This document shows positions 44,658-53,238 of a DNA stretch of 64,000 bases, in pieces. A program made the translations under genes and the position numbers. How positions within the stretch are numbered: position 1 is the first letter of the stretch; each line of letters starts with the position of its first letter. The DNA comes from Planctomycetota bacterium (GTDB lineage: Bacteria > Planctomycetota > B15-G4), in the NCBI GenBank assembly GCA_020638905.1, contig JACKHP010000012.1:1-64000 (forward strand), read 5' to 3'. The notes under the pieces were generated by a model. It did no database searches. It was not told the origin of the DNA and saw only the letters and a program-made list of their open reading frames with translations.

Positions 44658-45961
44658 CGGCGACGTCCCGCGAGGAGCGCCGCGGCGAGTTCGTGGTCGA
44701 GGCCGGGCAGCAGGGCGCGCAGCGCGGCGCGTCGCGCGACGAGGTCGTCGCCGGCGCAGCTCGCCAGGCGCGCCGGCGCGAGGGCGTCGAGCAGGCGGTC
44801 GTCGCTCCCGAGCTCGTCGAGCAGGCGCAGCGCCAGGGCGACCGCGTCGTCGCCGCGTCGCAGCGCGTCGAGGTCGAGGGGGACGTGCAGCGACGCGTGG
44901 TGCAGCTCGCAGGAGAGCACGTCGAGGCGTTCGCGCAGGTCGTCCTCGAGTTCGGCGCGCAGCGACTCGTCGAGCTCGCCGGCCAGCGGACACGCGCCGC
45001 GCAGGACGACGCGCAGAAGACGCCCCTCGACGGGCGGGTCCGCGCCTCGGGCCGCGTCGCGCGGCCCCGGGCCGGACGTCGCCGCGTCGTCGCAGTCGTC
45101 CGCGAGCAGTCCGGCCCAGGCCGCTGCGACGCGCTCGCCGAGCGCGCCCACGTCGCGCACCTCGTCGAGGTCGGCGAGCTCGAGCGTCTCCCAGCGCACG
45201 GGGGCGAGGGCGCGGAAGGACACCTCGGCGTGGCCGCGGCGCAGCGTCACGAGCAACGCTCCGCGCGGTCCGGGTTCGCCGTGGTGACGTCCCTGCAGGT
45301 TGCCCGGGTACCACGCGGCGGGGGCGTCGAGCACGCGCTGCCGACGATGGACGTGACCCAGCGCCCAGTAGTCGACGTCGGCGCGTCGCAGGTCGTCGCG
45401 CGTGCACGGCGCGTAGGGACGGTGCGCGTCGCCCTCGCGAGCCGCCTCGACCTGCGCGTGCAGGAGTCCCGCCACAGGCACGTCGCCAGCGGGGCGCACG
45501 ATGCGCGCCGCGAGGTTCTCGACCACGCGCGGGCCGGCGTGGCCCGCGCCGACGATCTGCGCCACGAGGTCGCCGCGCGCGTCGTGCACGCCGACCACGC
45601 GCGGCTCGGCATCGTCGAGGCGCGTCACGAGCCGCTCGGGCCAGGCCACGGCGGAGTGCGCCGACGAATCGCGCGGGTCGTGGTTGCCGGTCGCGACCAC
45701 GACCGAGACGCCCGCGTCGACGAGGCGCCGCAACTGCTCGGCCAGGAACGCGCCGGTGGGCAGCGCGAGGCGCTCGCCGTCGAACAGGTCGCCGGCCACC
45801 AGCAGGGCGTGCACGCGTTCGTCCAGGCAGAGGTCGACGACGCGCGCGAAGGCAGCCCGTCCGGCGCGGCGCAGGCACGCGCGCAGGTCGGCGTCGCGGC
45901 AGCGATACGGCGTGTCGAGGTGCACGTCGGCGCAGTGGACGAACCGGAACGCTCCGCTCAT
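44654..45961 (-). CDS. SbcD/YhaO-like metallophosphoesterase (DNA repair exonuclease)
   Basis: 435 residues. All motifs of the Mre11/SbcD calcineurin-type nuclease domain are present: CADVHLD (residue 10), LVAGDLFDGE, ATGNHDPRD, GLLHAQVE and GHVHRRQ. The C-terminal 150 residues form a capping/coupling region with acidic helices (ELEDDLRERLDVL). Together with the adjacent SMC-like ATPase it matches YhaO-YhaN or SbcD-SbcC pairs that process DNA ends and hairpins. ATG at 45961 gives a protein starting MSGAFRFVH, right before the first strand. It is divergent from the MoxR gene at 46116. Intact, in contrast to its partner. Confidence 0.9.
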   Translation of the reverse strand: MSGAFRFVHCADVHLDTPYRCRDADLRACLRRAGRAAFARVVDLCLDERVHALLVAGDLFDGERLALPTGAFLAEQLRRLVDAGVSVVVATGNHDPRDSSAHSAVAWPERLVTRLDDAEPRVVGVHDARGDLVAQIVGAGHAGPRVVENLAARIVRPAGDVPVAGLLHAQVEAAREGDAHRPYAPCTRDDLRRADVDYWALGHVHRRQRVLDAPAAWYPGNLQGRHHGEPGPRGALLVTLRRGHAEVSFRALAPVRWETLELADLDEVRDVGALGERVAAAWAGLLADDCDDAATSGPGPRDAARGADPPVEGRLLRVVLRGACPLAGELDESLRAELEDDLRERLDVLSCELHHASLHVPLDLDALRRGDDAVALALRLLDELGSDDRLLDALAPARLASCAGDDLVARRAALRALLPGLDHELAAALLAGRRR

Positions 45962-46115
45962 GGACCGATCGAAGGATGTCCAGGTCCGGGATTCAAGCGC
46001 GAGGCCGCGCGCCGGCCGTCGCGCCCGCACGGTCGCCTGCCTCCGTCACGCCGCCGTGCGGCCGGGCGCCGGGCTGCTACGCTGGTGCCTCCGACCGATG
46101 GAGGTGTCGAACCCG

Positions 46116-47588
46116 ATGTCCACCCCGAAGACCTTCGGCGAGCTCAAGGCCAGCGGTTGGCGTCCTTCCAGCGTCAAGGACGAGATGCGCCGCAACCTCG
46201 TGCAACGGCTGCGCGAGCGGCGTCCCGTGTTCCCGGGGCTGGTGGGCTACGACCGGACGGTCATCCCGGCCGTCCAGGACGCGATCCTCTCGCGGCACGA
46301 CTTCATCCTGCTCGGCCTGCGCGGACAGGCCAAGACGCGCCTGCTGCGCGCGCTGCCCGACCTGCTCGACGACGAGATCCCGGTGGTCGAGGGCAGCGAG
46401 CTGAACGAAGATCCGTTCGGTCCGCTCACCGCGGCCACGCGCGAGCGCATCGCGCGCGAGGGCGACGCGCTGCCCATCGCGTGGCTGCCGCGCGCTGCGC
46501 GCTACCACGAGAAGCTGGCCACGCCCGACGTCACGGTGGCCGACCTGATCGGCGACGTCGACCCGATCAAGGCCGCCACGAAGAAGCTGGCCTTCTCCGA
46601 CGAGGGCGTCATCCACTACGGCATCATCCCGCGCACGAACCGCGGCATCTTCGCCATTAACGAGCTGCCCGACCTCGCGGCGCGCATCCAGGTGGGACTG
46701 CTCAACCTGCTCGAAGAGGGCGACGTGCAGATCCGCGGCTTCCCGGTGCGGCTGCCGCTCGACATCTGCCTCGTCTTCTCGGCCAACCCTGAAGACTACA
46801 CGAACCGCGGGAACATCATCACGCCGCTGCGCGACCGCATCGCGTCGCAGATCCTGACGCACTACCCGCGCACGCTCGACGAGGCGCTGGCGATCACGCG
46901 TCAGGAGGCCTGGACGGGGCGTGACGACGGCGTCGAGGTGGTCGTCCCCGAGCTGCTCGAGCGCATCGTCGAGCAGGTGGCGTTCGAGGCGCGCGAGAGC
47001 GAGTTCGTCGACCAGTCGTCCGGCGTCTCGGCGCGCATGACGATCTCGCTCATGGAGAACGTCGTGAGCAGCGCCGAACGGCGCGGGATGCTCACCGGCG
47101 AGCGGCGCGTGGTGGCGCGCCTGGCCGACCTGTTCGGTTCGACGTCCGCGGTCACCGGCAAGATCGAGCTCGTCTACGAGGGCGAGCGCGAGGGCGTGGC
47201 CGCGGTCGCGCTGCACCTCATGGGCAAGGCGGTCAAGAGCGTGCTGGCCGAGCGGCTGCCCGACGCACTCGCGCCGGCCGGGCCCGGAGACGCGGCGCAC
47301 GACGAGGCGTACCTGCCGATCCTGGCGTCGTTCCGCGCGGGGACGACGGCCGACGTGGCCGACGACGTGGCCGAGGTCGAGATGCGCCGCCGGCTCGACC
47401 GCATCGCCGGGCTGCGCGAGCTGGCGCAGCGGGCGCTCGAGCCGTCCGACGAGGTCGAGTGCACGGCGGCGATGGAGCTCGTGCTCGAGGCGCTGCACCA
47501 GAGCGCGCTGCTCTCGCGCGACGAACTCGTGCGCGGGCACGCCTACGCCGATCCGTTCGACGCCATGGCGCGCAGCCTCGACGACTGA
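46116..47588 (+). CDS. MoxR/ChlI-like AAA+ ATPase
   Basis: 490 residues. AAA+ core (about 40-300): Walker A GLRGQAKT, Walker B region GIFAINELPDLA, sensor 1 LVFSANPEDYTNRG, and arginine-finger-bearing TPLRDRIASQI. This is the Mg-chelatase-like group that works with a VWA-domain partner, here the next gene. The C-terminal part (about 340-490) is helical. Such pairs act as chaperones that insert metals or remodel protein complexes; the client is unknown. ATG at 46116 is preferred to ATG at 46098 because GGAGG lies 9 nt before the former. A TACGCT box lies 32 nt upstream. Confidence 0.9.
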   Translation: MSTPKTFGELKASGWRPSSVKDEMRRNLVQRLRERRPVFPGLVGYDRTVIPAVQDAILSRHDFILLGLRGQAKTRLLRALPDLLDDEIPVVEGSELNEDPFGPLTAATRERIAREGDALPIAWLPRAARYHEKLATPDVTVADLIGDVDPIKAATKKLAFSDEGVIHYGIIPRTNRGIFAINELPDLAARIQVGLLNLLEEGDVQIRGFPVRLPLDICLVFSANPEDYTNRGNIITPLRDRIASQILTHYPRTLDEALAITRQEAWTGRDDGVEVVVPELLERIVEQVAFEARESEFVDQSSGVSARMTISLMENVVSSAERRGMLTGERRVVARLADLFGSTSAVTGKIELVYEGEREGVAAVALHLMGKAVKSVLAERLPDALAPAGPGDAAHDEAYLPILASFRAGTTADVADDVAEVEMRRRLDRIAGLRELAQRALEPSDEVECTAAMELVLEALHQSALLSRDELVRGHAYADPFDAMARSLDD

Positions 47589-47600
47589 GGAGCGGCTCTC

Positions 47601-48701
47601 TTGCGCGACTTCCTGTACCGCGACCACGACCCCGCGCGCGACGCGCGCGAGCGGCTGCTCGAGCGGCTGGCGAAGCTCTTCCGCGACCTGCTGCTGCGCA
47701 CGAGCGGCGACGTCGACGAGGCCTTCCGCTGGCTCGACCACATCGGTCGGCGGCACGGCATCTTCCCCGACAAGCTGACGCTCGACGAGGTCAAGGCGTG
47801 GCTCGAGCGCGATCGCACCCTGGCGCGCGACGGCCAGGGCAACCTGCGCGTCACGCCGCGCGGCGAGCAGCGCCTGCGCCTCGACGCGCTCGACACGGTC
47901 TTCGGCGCGCTGCAGCGCGACGCCGCGGGCGAGCACCGCACCAAGGTCGACGGCACCGGCGGCGAGCGCCAGCCCGAGACGCGCCGCTGGCGCTTCGGCG
48001 ATCCCGTCTCGCACGTCGACGGGCGCACCACGATCCACAACACGCTGAGGCGCGTGGGACTGGGCGATCTCGACGTCACCGAGGAAGACCTCGAGGTCTT
48101 CGAGACCGAGCACAGCTCGTCCTGCGCCACGGTGCTGCTCGTCGACGTGAGCCACAGCATGGTGCTCTACGGCGAAGACCGCATCACGCCGGCGAAACAG
48201 GTCGCGATGGCGCTGTGCGAGCTCATCCGCACGCGCTACCCGAAGGACGGGCTCGACGTGGTGCTGTTCGGCGACGACGCCGTGCGCGTGCCGGTCGACG
48301 AGCTGCCGTGGGTCTCGGCAGGACCGTTCCACACGAACACCCGCGGCGGACTGCGGCTCGCCCAGGAGATCCTGCGCAAGCGCCGGCAGGCCAACAAGCG
48401 CATCCTCATGATCACCGACGGCAAGCCCTCGGCGCTCACCGAGCGCGACGGCACGGTCTACAAGAACCCGTTCGGACTCGACGAGCGCGTGGTGAACAAG
48501 ACCCTCGACGAGGCCGCGAACTGCCGGCGGCTGGGCATCCCGGTGACGACGTTCATGCTCACCGACGACCCGGTGCTGGTCGACTTCGTCGATCGCTTCA
48601 CGCGCCTCAACAAGGGACAGGCGTACTATTCGCGTCCCGACCGGCTGGGTGCGTTCGTGCTCGTCGACTACCTGCGCAACCGGCGCCGCACGGTCGAGTG
48701 A
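47601..48701 (+). CDS. VWA-domain partner of the MoxR ATPase
   Basis: 366 residues. The first 160 residues are helical and charged. The von Willebrand A domain (about 170-366) has the MIDAS motif DVSHS, a second metal-site threonine region (RITPAKQVAMALCEL) and MITDGKPSAL. It binds Mg and serves as the adaptor of the ATPase encoded 12 nt upstream. TTG at 47601 is used as the start; GAGGAG lies 8 nt before it and no ATG or GTG is nearby. Very similar two-gene units are widespread in bacteria; client proteins remain undefined. Convergent with the nitroreductase. Confidence 0.88.
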   Translation: MRDFLYRDHDPARDARERLLERLAKLFRDLLLRTSGDVDEAFRWLDHIGRRHGIFPDKLTLDEVKAWLERDRTLARDGQGNLRVTPRGEQRLRLDALDTVFGALQRDAAGEHRTKVDGTGGERQPETRRWRFGDPVSHVDGRTTIHNTLRRVGLGDLDVTEEDLEVFETEHSSSCATVLLVDVSHSMVLYGEDRITPAKQVAMALCELIRTRYPKDGLDVVLFGDDAVRVPVDELPWVSAGPFHTNTRGGLRLAQEILRKRRQANKRILMITDGKPSALTERDGTVYKNPFGLDERVVNKTLDEAANCRRLGIPVTTFMLTDDPVLVDFVDRFTRLNKGQAYYSRPDRLGAFVLVDYLRNRRRTVE

Positions 48702-48757
48702 CGCGCGTCGCGCGACGGTGCGAGCCGCGGGTCGTCGCGGGACGCCCCGGCGTGACG

Positions 48758-49474
48758 TCAGTCGGCGTCAGCCGGAGGCGGCTCGTGGACGACCATGATC
48801 TCGTCCAGCGGCTTGCGCAGCAGCGCGGCGGCCGGCACCTCGCAGTCGTCGGCCGCGTAGCCGATCGGCACGAGCAGGAACGGGCGCTCGTGCGCGGGAC
48901 GTCCCAGCACGCGCGAGAGGAACGCCATCGGGCTGGGCGTGTGGGTGAGCGTCGCGAGTCCGGCGTGGTGCGCGGCGGCGAGCAGCAGCCCGCACGCGAG
49001 CCCGACCGACTCGGCCGGATAGTAGACCTGTCCGCCGTCGTCGCGGCGCATGAGCTTGAAGACGACCACGAGCCAGGGCGCCACCTCGAGGAAGGCCTTG
49101 TCGGCGTCGGTACCCAGCGGGCCGAGGTCTGCCAGCCACTCGGCGTTGGCGCGCTCGGCGTAGAACGCGCGCTCTTCCTCTTCGGCGGCCAGGCGGATCC
49201 GGCGTTTGAGCGCCGGGTCGGACACGCACACGAAGCGCCACGGCTGCTTGTTCGCGCCGCTGGGCGCGGTCGATGCGGCGCGCACGATCTGTTCGATCGT
49301 CGCGCGCGACACCGGACGCTCGGAGAACGCGCGCACCGTACGCCGCCTGCGCATCACCTCGTAGAAGCGCCGCGCGGCCTCCTCGGGCGGCAGCCCCGGG
49401 TCGTGTCGGTCGACGAACGGCACGTGCGGCGGACGCTGTGCATCGCCGTCCGGCGCGGGGGATCCCCCGCTCAC
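48758..49474 (-). CDS. Nitroreductase family protein, IYD-like
   Basis: 238 residues. FMN-binding nitroreductase fold: RRRTVRAFSERPVSR at the first helix, STAPSGANKQPWRFV for the phosphate/flavin pocket, and late GLACGLLLAAAHHAGLATL. The segment AFYAERANAEWLADLGPLGTD and the order of motifs resemble the iodotyrosine deiodinase-like branch, whose bacterial members act on halotyrosines or other halophenols; substrate remains unproven. A Pro-rich N-terminal extension (residues 1-30) is unusual. GTG at 49474 overlaps the stop of the LPP20 lipoprotein gene (GTGA), so they are coupled. Convergent with the VWA gene. Confidence 0.88.
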   Translation of the reverse strand: MSGGSPAPDGDAQRPPHVPFVDRHDPGLPPEEAARRFYEVMRRRRTVRAFSERPVSRATIEQIVRAASTAPSGANKQPWRFVCVSDPALKRRIRLAAEEEERAFYAERANAEWLADLGPLGTDADKAFLEVAPWLVVVFKLMRRDDGGQVYYPAESVGLACGLLLAAAHHAGLATLTHTPSPMAFLSRVLGRPAHERPFLLVPIGYAADDCEVPAAALLRKPLDEIMVVHEPPPADAD

Positions 49475-50994
49475 GGAGCGTCGCCGTCGGACAGGAAGTC
49501 GGCGCAGAAGTCGGCGTCGAGCCGCGCCAGCAGCGGCTTGAGCGCGTAGCGCAGCAGCGCGTTGGCCGCCGTCGCGGGTGCGTCGTCGTTGCCGCCGCCC
49601 TTGATCTCGCCGCTGGACACGACGCGCGTGCGTCCCGCGTCGAGCGGCACGATCTCGAGCGAGGCCTCGAGCCGGAACATCTGCAGCGGCGGCATGCGGT
49701 CGCCCTTGGACGCGTTGCCCGTGCCGCGCAGGACGTAGTCGAACGACGGCGCCAGCCGCTCGCGCAGCGCGTCGACCGACATCGAGAGCGGGTCGTCGCC
49801 CTCGGCCAGGCCCGCGGGACGCGACGACTGCACGGCGAAGCCCTTGCGCGAGAGGTGTCCCGCCACCTCGGACAGCAGGCGCCCGTCGTCGAGCGGCCGG
49901 TCCTCGTAGCGCTCGTCGACCACCACCAGGATGCGCGTCTGTCCCGGCGTGGGCAGCCGGTACTGGAAGGTGAGCGACGGGACGCGCGTCGCGGGCCAGG
50001 CGGGCGCGATGCGCTGCAGGTCGGGCTCGAAGAGCACGGCGTTCGCGGCGCGTCCGGTGTTGGCGAGGTCGGTCACGCTGCACGCGAGCGTGCCGTCGGC
50101 GTCGGTGAGCAGCGCCGACGCGGCGAGCTGCGCGAGCTCGCCGTCGGCGAAGCGGAAGCGCGCCGGGAAGTCGGGTACGGGGTGCAGCGTGCCGTCGTCG
50201 TCGGCCGCGTCGATCCGCGCGACGAGCGGCTCCGCCAGGCGCGCGCCCACGTGTCCCTCCTGGTCGTCGCCGGAGACGATCGAGAGGTGCAGTGCGGCGA
50301 CCGAGCGCAGCAGGTCGCCCTCGACCGCGACGAGGCGCTGGCGCAGGCGCTGGAGCTGCTCCTCGGCGGGGCGCTGCAGGGGACCGCCGAAGGCGACGGT
50401 GCGCGCGCGCGTCCCGTGGGCCTCGCCGCGGGCCAGCGCGTCGTAGGCCTCGAGCCGGTGGGTGAGCGCGCGCCCGAGAGACGAGCCGCCGAGCGCGTCG
50501 GCGGTCTGCAGCGACGTGGTGGCGGCCTCCATCTCGCGCCCGAGGGCGTCGAGGTCGCTGCGCACGAGCAGCTCGCGCGGGACGGCCACGAGCGCATCGA
50601 ACTCGCCCGTGCGCGGATCCTGCCAGGTGTCCACGAGCGTCGCACCGGGCAGGTCCTGCGCGGCCACCAGGCGCACCGTCTCGGTGAGCCGCTCGCTCGA
50701 CGACGACTGGCCGTCGACCAGCAGGCTCTTCGACTCGGACTCGAGCACGCCCTGCACCTGAACCTCGATCGTCTGCGCGATCTGGTTCACCGCGTTCGCG
50801 TAGGCGGTCGCGCGCGGATCGCCGTCCTTCGCGGAGGCCCGCCCGACGGCGGCGAGATGCGTGGCGGCCGGGGCCTTGGGATGGGTGGTCGGCGATTCGA
50901 CCCATCCCGGCGAGGAGGCCTCGTCGGCGCCGGGCGAGGCGCAGGCGGCGAGGACGAGCACGAGCATGAACAGGCAGGTCGGGGTTCGGCGCAT
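49471..50994 (-). CDS. LPP20-family lipoprotein, long form
   Basis: 507 residues. The signal peptide ends in LAAC (Cys 17). An LPP20-like domain follows (AAVGRASAKDGDPRATAYANAVNQIAQTIEVQVQG, about residues 48-85), with the motif of a region that oligomerises in these envelope proteins. A middle helical stretch (about 190-230) and two C-terminal domains (ILVVVDERYEDRPLD, FEASLEIVPLDAGRTRVVSSGEIKG) suggest a TolB-like or curli-assembly-like architecture (compare CsgG-type proteins) of unknown role. The next lipoprotein cluster starts divergently at 51421. GTGA overlap with the nitroreductase. Start ATG at 50994 by position of the signal peptide. Confidence 0.75.
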   Translation of the reverse strand: MRRTPTCLFMLVLVLAACASPGADEASSPGWVESPTTHPKAPAATHLAAVGRASAKDGDPRATAYANAVNQIAQTIEVQVQGVLESESKSLLVDGQSSSSERLTETVRLVAAQDLPGATLVDTWQDPRTGEFDALVAVPRELLVRSDLDALGREMEAATTSLQTADALGGSSLGRALTHRLEAYDALARGEAHGTRARTVAFGGPLQRPAEEQLQRLRQRLVAVEGDLLRSVAALHLSIVSGDDQEGHVGARLAEPLVARIDAADDDGTLHPVPDFPARFRFADGELAQLAASALLTDADGTLACSVTDLANTGRAANAVLFEPDLQRIAPAWPATRVPSLTFQYRLPTPGQTRILVVVDERYEDRPLDDGRLLSEVAGHLSRKGFAVQSSRPAGLAEGDDPLSMSVDALRERLAPSFDYVLRGTGNASKGDRMPPLQMFRLEASLEIVPLDAGRTRVVSSGEIKGGGNDDAPATAANALLRYALKPLLARLDADFCADFLSDGDAP

Positions 50995-51340
50995 GGGGGT
51001 CCATTCTGGAGACGGGGCGCCGCGGATCCAGCGAATCCGCGCGGGGGCGCCGAGCAGGGGCAGGCGCGCGGGGGCGGCAGTCCGGGACGCGGACGAGTCC
51101 CGCGGCGCGTCGGCGACGGCCCGCGTCCCCTGCGCGGGAGTCCGTCCCTGCGCCGTGCCGCGGCCGCAGGCCGTGGCGTCGGCCACGACGTGGCGCCCCG
51201 GCGCTCCCCGACGAGCAGGCCGTCGTCCCGTGTGATTGCGCCGGATTCCCCCTGTCGGCGCCCTCGCGCGTTTGGCAGGCTAGCCCCCGGTCGACCGCGA
51301 GGGACCCCAGAGACCCCCGAGCGGCAGGAGGGCGACCACG
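50995..51340. other. Divergent spacer before the LPP20 cluster
   Basis: 346 nt between the minus-strand LPP20 lipoprotein and a short leader frame. No convincing gene was found. It should contain two promoters. A TTGGCA element at about 51270 was considered for sigma-54, but the -12 GC is absent. Confidence 0.4.
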
Positions 51341-51424
51341 ATGGCGCCCGATCGGCCGCGAGGGACCGACGACCCAACCGCGGTGAAGATCAGCACCGCG
51401 ATCTTCCCGGAGAACCGACGATGA
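51341..51424 (+). CDS. Putative 27-residue leader peptide upstream of an LPP20 lipoprotein
   Basis: ATG at 51341 is preceded by AGGAGG at 9-nt spacing, and the frame (27 codons, charged, ending FPENRR) stops at a TGA that overlaps the lipoprotein ATG (ATGA). The strong ribosome site and the overlap argue for real translation. The peptide is hydrophilic and matches nothing known. It could couple translation to the lipoprotein, which also has its own GGAG. It is too short to judge by composition. Confidence 0.4.
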   Translation: MAPDRPRGTDDPTAVKISTAIFPENRR

Positions 51425-52074
51425 CCCGTACGATTGGTGCCCGCCTCGCTCTCGTCGCGATGGCTGCGATCCTGCTCCCCGTCCTCGGTTGCGCCAGTGA
51501 CGGCGAGAAGACCGACGCGACGCTGCCCGTGGGCGAAGGCGGTCCGAAGTGGATCGACCAGCCCCAGGGCGTCTACGAGGAAGGCGGCGAGCAGTGGATC
51601 TACGCCGTCGGCCAGGCCAACTTCGACCCGAACCGCTCGGCGCAGCGCAACAAGGCCGCCATGCGGGCGCGCACCGAGATGGCGCGCGTGCTCAAGGTCG
51701 CGGTGCAGAGCATGGCCGAGGACTACCAGAGCACGAACCGCGACTTCTACAACATGGATGCGGCCTCCTCGGTCGAGTACTACGAGGAGATCTCGCGCCA
51801 GGTGACCGACGTGACCCTCTCGGGCTCGCGTCAGCTCGACGGCTGGCAGGACAAGGCGACCGGCGACTACTACATCCTGTACGGCATGCCGCTCGACACC
51901 AGCTTCTTCGACGCGTACATGAAGTCGGCCGAGGACGCCTACGCGCGCTACTCGCAGCGCGAGATGATCAAGGCCCAGAAGGAAGAGTACGCGGGCAAGC
52001 TCGACGAGCAGCTCGAGAAGATGAAGCAGATGGACGACAAGCAGCTGGCCGGTTTCCTCAAGCTCAACGGCTGA
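51421..52074 (+). CDS. LPP20-family lipoprotein
   Basis: 217 residues. Signal peptide with lipobox VLGC (Cys 24). The mature part has the family signature of an aromatic-rich start (GPKWIDQPQGVYEEGGEQWIYAVG) followed by a helix of paired basic/acidic residues (RNKAAMRARTEMARVLKVAVQSM), then RQVTDVTLSGSRQLDGWQD and a helical C-terminus (KLDEQLEKMKQM). LPP20 was first described as a Helicobacter lipoprotein; related proteins assist envelope or flagellar assembly. ATG at 51421 overlaps a short leader frame. Followed by a stable hairpin, so expression relative to the downstream paralogues may be controlled by termination. Confidence 0.8.
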   Translation: MTRTIGARLALVAMAAILLPVLGCASDGEKTDATLPVGEGGPKWIDQPQGVYEEGGEQWIYAVGQANFDPNRSAQRNKAAMRARTEMARVLKVAVQSMAEDYQSTNRDFYNMDAASSVEYYEEISRQVTDVTLSGSRQLDGWQDKATGDYYILYGMPLDTSFFDAYMKSAEDAYARYSQREMIKAQKEEYAGKLDEQLEKMKQMDDKQLAGFLKLNG

Positions 52075-52099
52075 GCCCGGGTGGCCGATGGCCCGCGAC

Positions 52100-52134
52100 G
52101 CGGCCCGACCGATTCAGGTGATCGGTCGGGCCGC
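52100..52134 (+). terminator. Strong hairpin between LPP20 lipoproteins
   Basis: Perfect 14-bp arms (52100-52113 with 52121-52134) close a 7-nt loop and are followed by CGACGTTT, a short U-rich stretch. It lies 26 nt after a stop and 40 nt before the next start, so it could terminate or attenuate. Confidence 0.75.
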
Positions 52135-52173
52135 CGACGTTTCCAGCAAGCCCGTGTGCGAGGGGGGTGTCCG

Positions 52174-52596
52174 ATGAGTCGTCTGCTGCTGGGCGTGTTG
52201 CTCGCGTGCGTCGCGGGGTGCGGCCTCCTCGGCCCGCCGAAATGGGTGCTCGACTTCCCGAGCAGTGACGCGACGTACATCTACGGTGTCGGCTCGGCCG
52301 GCGTGACCCACGACCACAACCCCGACAAGTCGAAGAAGTACGCCATCGACCGGGCGATGCAAGACCTCTCGTACCAGATCAAGACCGAGGTCGTCGCGAT
52401 CAGCGAGATGCACGAGACCTCGCACAACACCACGCTGCGTGTCGACTCGGTCAACCTGACCGACTCGGACATGAAGGGTGTCGAGATCGTCGACGTGTGG
52501 GTCGACAAGAAGGGCGAGGCCGGACTCAAGCAGCGCACCTGGGTGCTCGTGCGGTTGCCGCACTCCGCGGTCGACAAGATCCTGGCGCGCTACTGA
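52174..52596 (+). CDS. LPP20-family lipoprotein, short form
   Basis: 140 residues. Lipobox VAGC (Cys 16). PPKWVLDFPSSDATYIYGVGSAG opens the domain, then a helix (KYAIDRAMQDLSYQIKTEVVAISEM) and the strands VEIVDVWVDKKGEAGLKQRTWVLVRL. This is close in layout to the gene at 52626 and more distantly to 51421 and 49471, so all four are paralogues that have diverged. ATG at 52174 has GAGGGGGG about 8 nt upstream. No enzyme features. It probably sits in the periplasm anchored to the outer membrane. Confidence 0.8.
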   Translation: MSRLLLGVLLACVAGCGLLGPPKWVLDFPSSDATYIYGVGSAGVTHDHNPDKSKKYAIDRAMQDLSYQIKTEVVAISEMHETSHNTTLRVDSVNLTDSDMKGVEIVDVWVDKKGEAGLKQRTWVLVRLPHSAVDKILARY

Positions 52597-52625
52597 CTCG
52601 CGTCCGAGGGACGAAAGAGGCTGCC

Positions 52626-53156
52626 ATGCGTCGTGTCCCGCTGCTGTTCGCCGTGCTCGTGCTCTCGGGCTGTGGACTCTTCTCGCCGCCGCGCTGGGTG
52701 CAGGTGCACCCGGCGCTCTCCGACGGCTTCGTGTACGGCGTGGGGCAGAGCGGCCCGACCGACGACGGTGAGCCGACCACGGCCGAGGGCGTGGCCCGCA
52801 CGCGTTCCCTCGACGATCTGTCGTGGCAGGTGCGCCTGCTGGCGGCCGAGCGGCTCGGGCCGTCGTCCCCGAACGACATGCTGGTCATCCCCCCGTTGCT
52901 CGAGGGCGAGCTCGAGGGCGCCGAGATCGTCGAGGTGTGGGTCGACACCTTCGGCGACACGAAGGGCGACCTGCGCACCTACGCCCTGGCGCGCGTCCCC
53001 GTGACACGACTCGACGCGATCGTGACGCGGTTGGGCGGGGCGCACGACGACGGACCGAAGGCTGCCGCCGACGCGATGGAGGAGGTCGACCTCGAAGGCG
53101 CCGACGACGAGGTTTCGGACGACGAGGCCGGCGGCGGCGCGCCTTCGGACGGCTGA
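52626..53156 (+). CDS. LPP20-family lipoprotein with acidic tail
   Basis: 176 residues. Lipobox LSGC (Cys 16). PPRWVQVHPALSDGFVYGVGQSG repeats the aromatic/YGVG motif of its upstream neighbour, and VEVWVDTFGDTKGDLRTYALARV matches the neighbour's VDVWVDKKG strand pair. A C-terminal acidic tail of about 30 residues (rich in Asp, Glu, Gly) is absent from the paralogues and may bind cations or be disordered. It lies 29 nt after the preceding gene. A GC-rich hairpin follows the stop. Confidence 0.8.
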   Translation: MRRVPLLFAVLVLSGCGLFSPPRWVQVHPALSDGFVYGVGQSGPTDDGEPTTAEGVARTRSLDDLSWQVRLLAAERLGPSSPNDMLVIPPLLEGELEGAEIVEVWVDTFGDTKGDLRTYALARVPVTRLDAIVTRLGGAHDDGPKAAADAMEEVDLEGADDEVSDDEAGGGAPSDG

Positions 53157-53162
53157 GCGCCC

Positions 53163-53182
53163 GCGCCGGGCCAGCCCGGCGC
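53163..53182 (+). terminator. Short GC hairpin after the LPP20 cluster
   Basis: Eight-base perfect arms GCGCCGGG/CCCGGCGC enclose CCAG, starting 6 nt after the stop at 53156. It probably ends the lipoprotein transcript. Confidence 0.5.
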
Positions 53183-53238
53183 ACCGCGTCTGCTGCGCGC
53201 CGCCTGGGTGGACGTCGGACGTGCCCCGGAGATCGCCC

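Noticed and set aside
41284..46404. 1,706-codon plus-strand open frame over the SbcCD genes
   Set aside because: Low-complexity Arg/Ala translation antisense to recognisable ATPase and nuclease motifs.
51265..51300. Sigma-54 promoter (TTGGCA) before the LPP20 cluster
   Set aside because: The -12 GC element is missing at the right distance.
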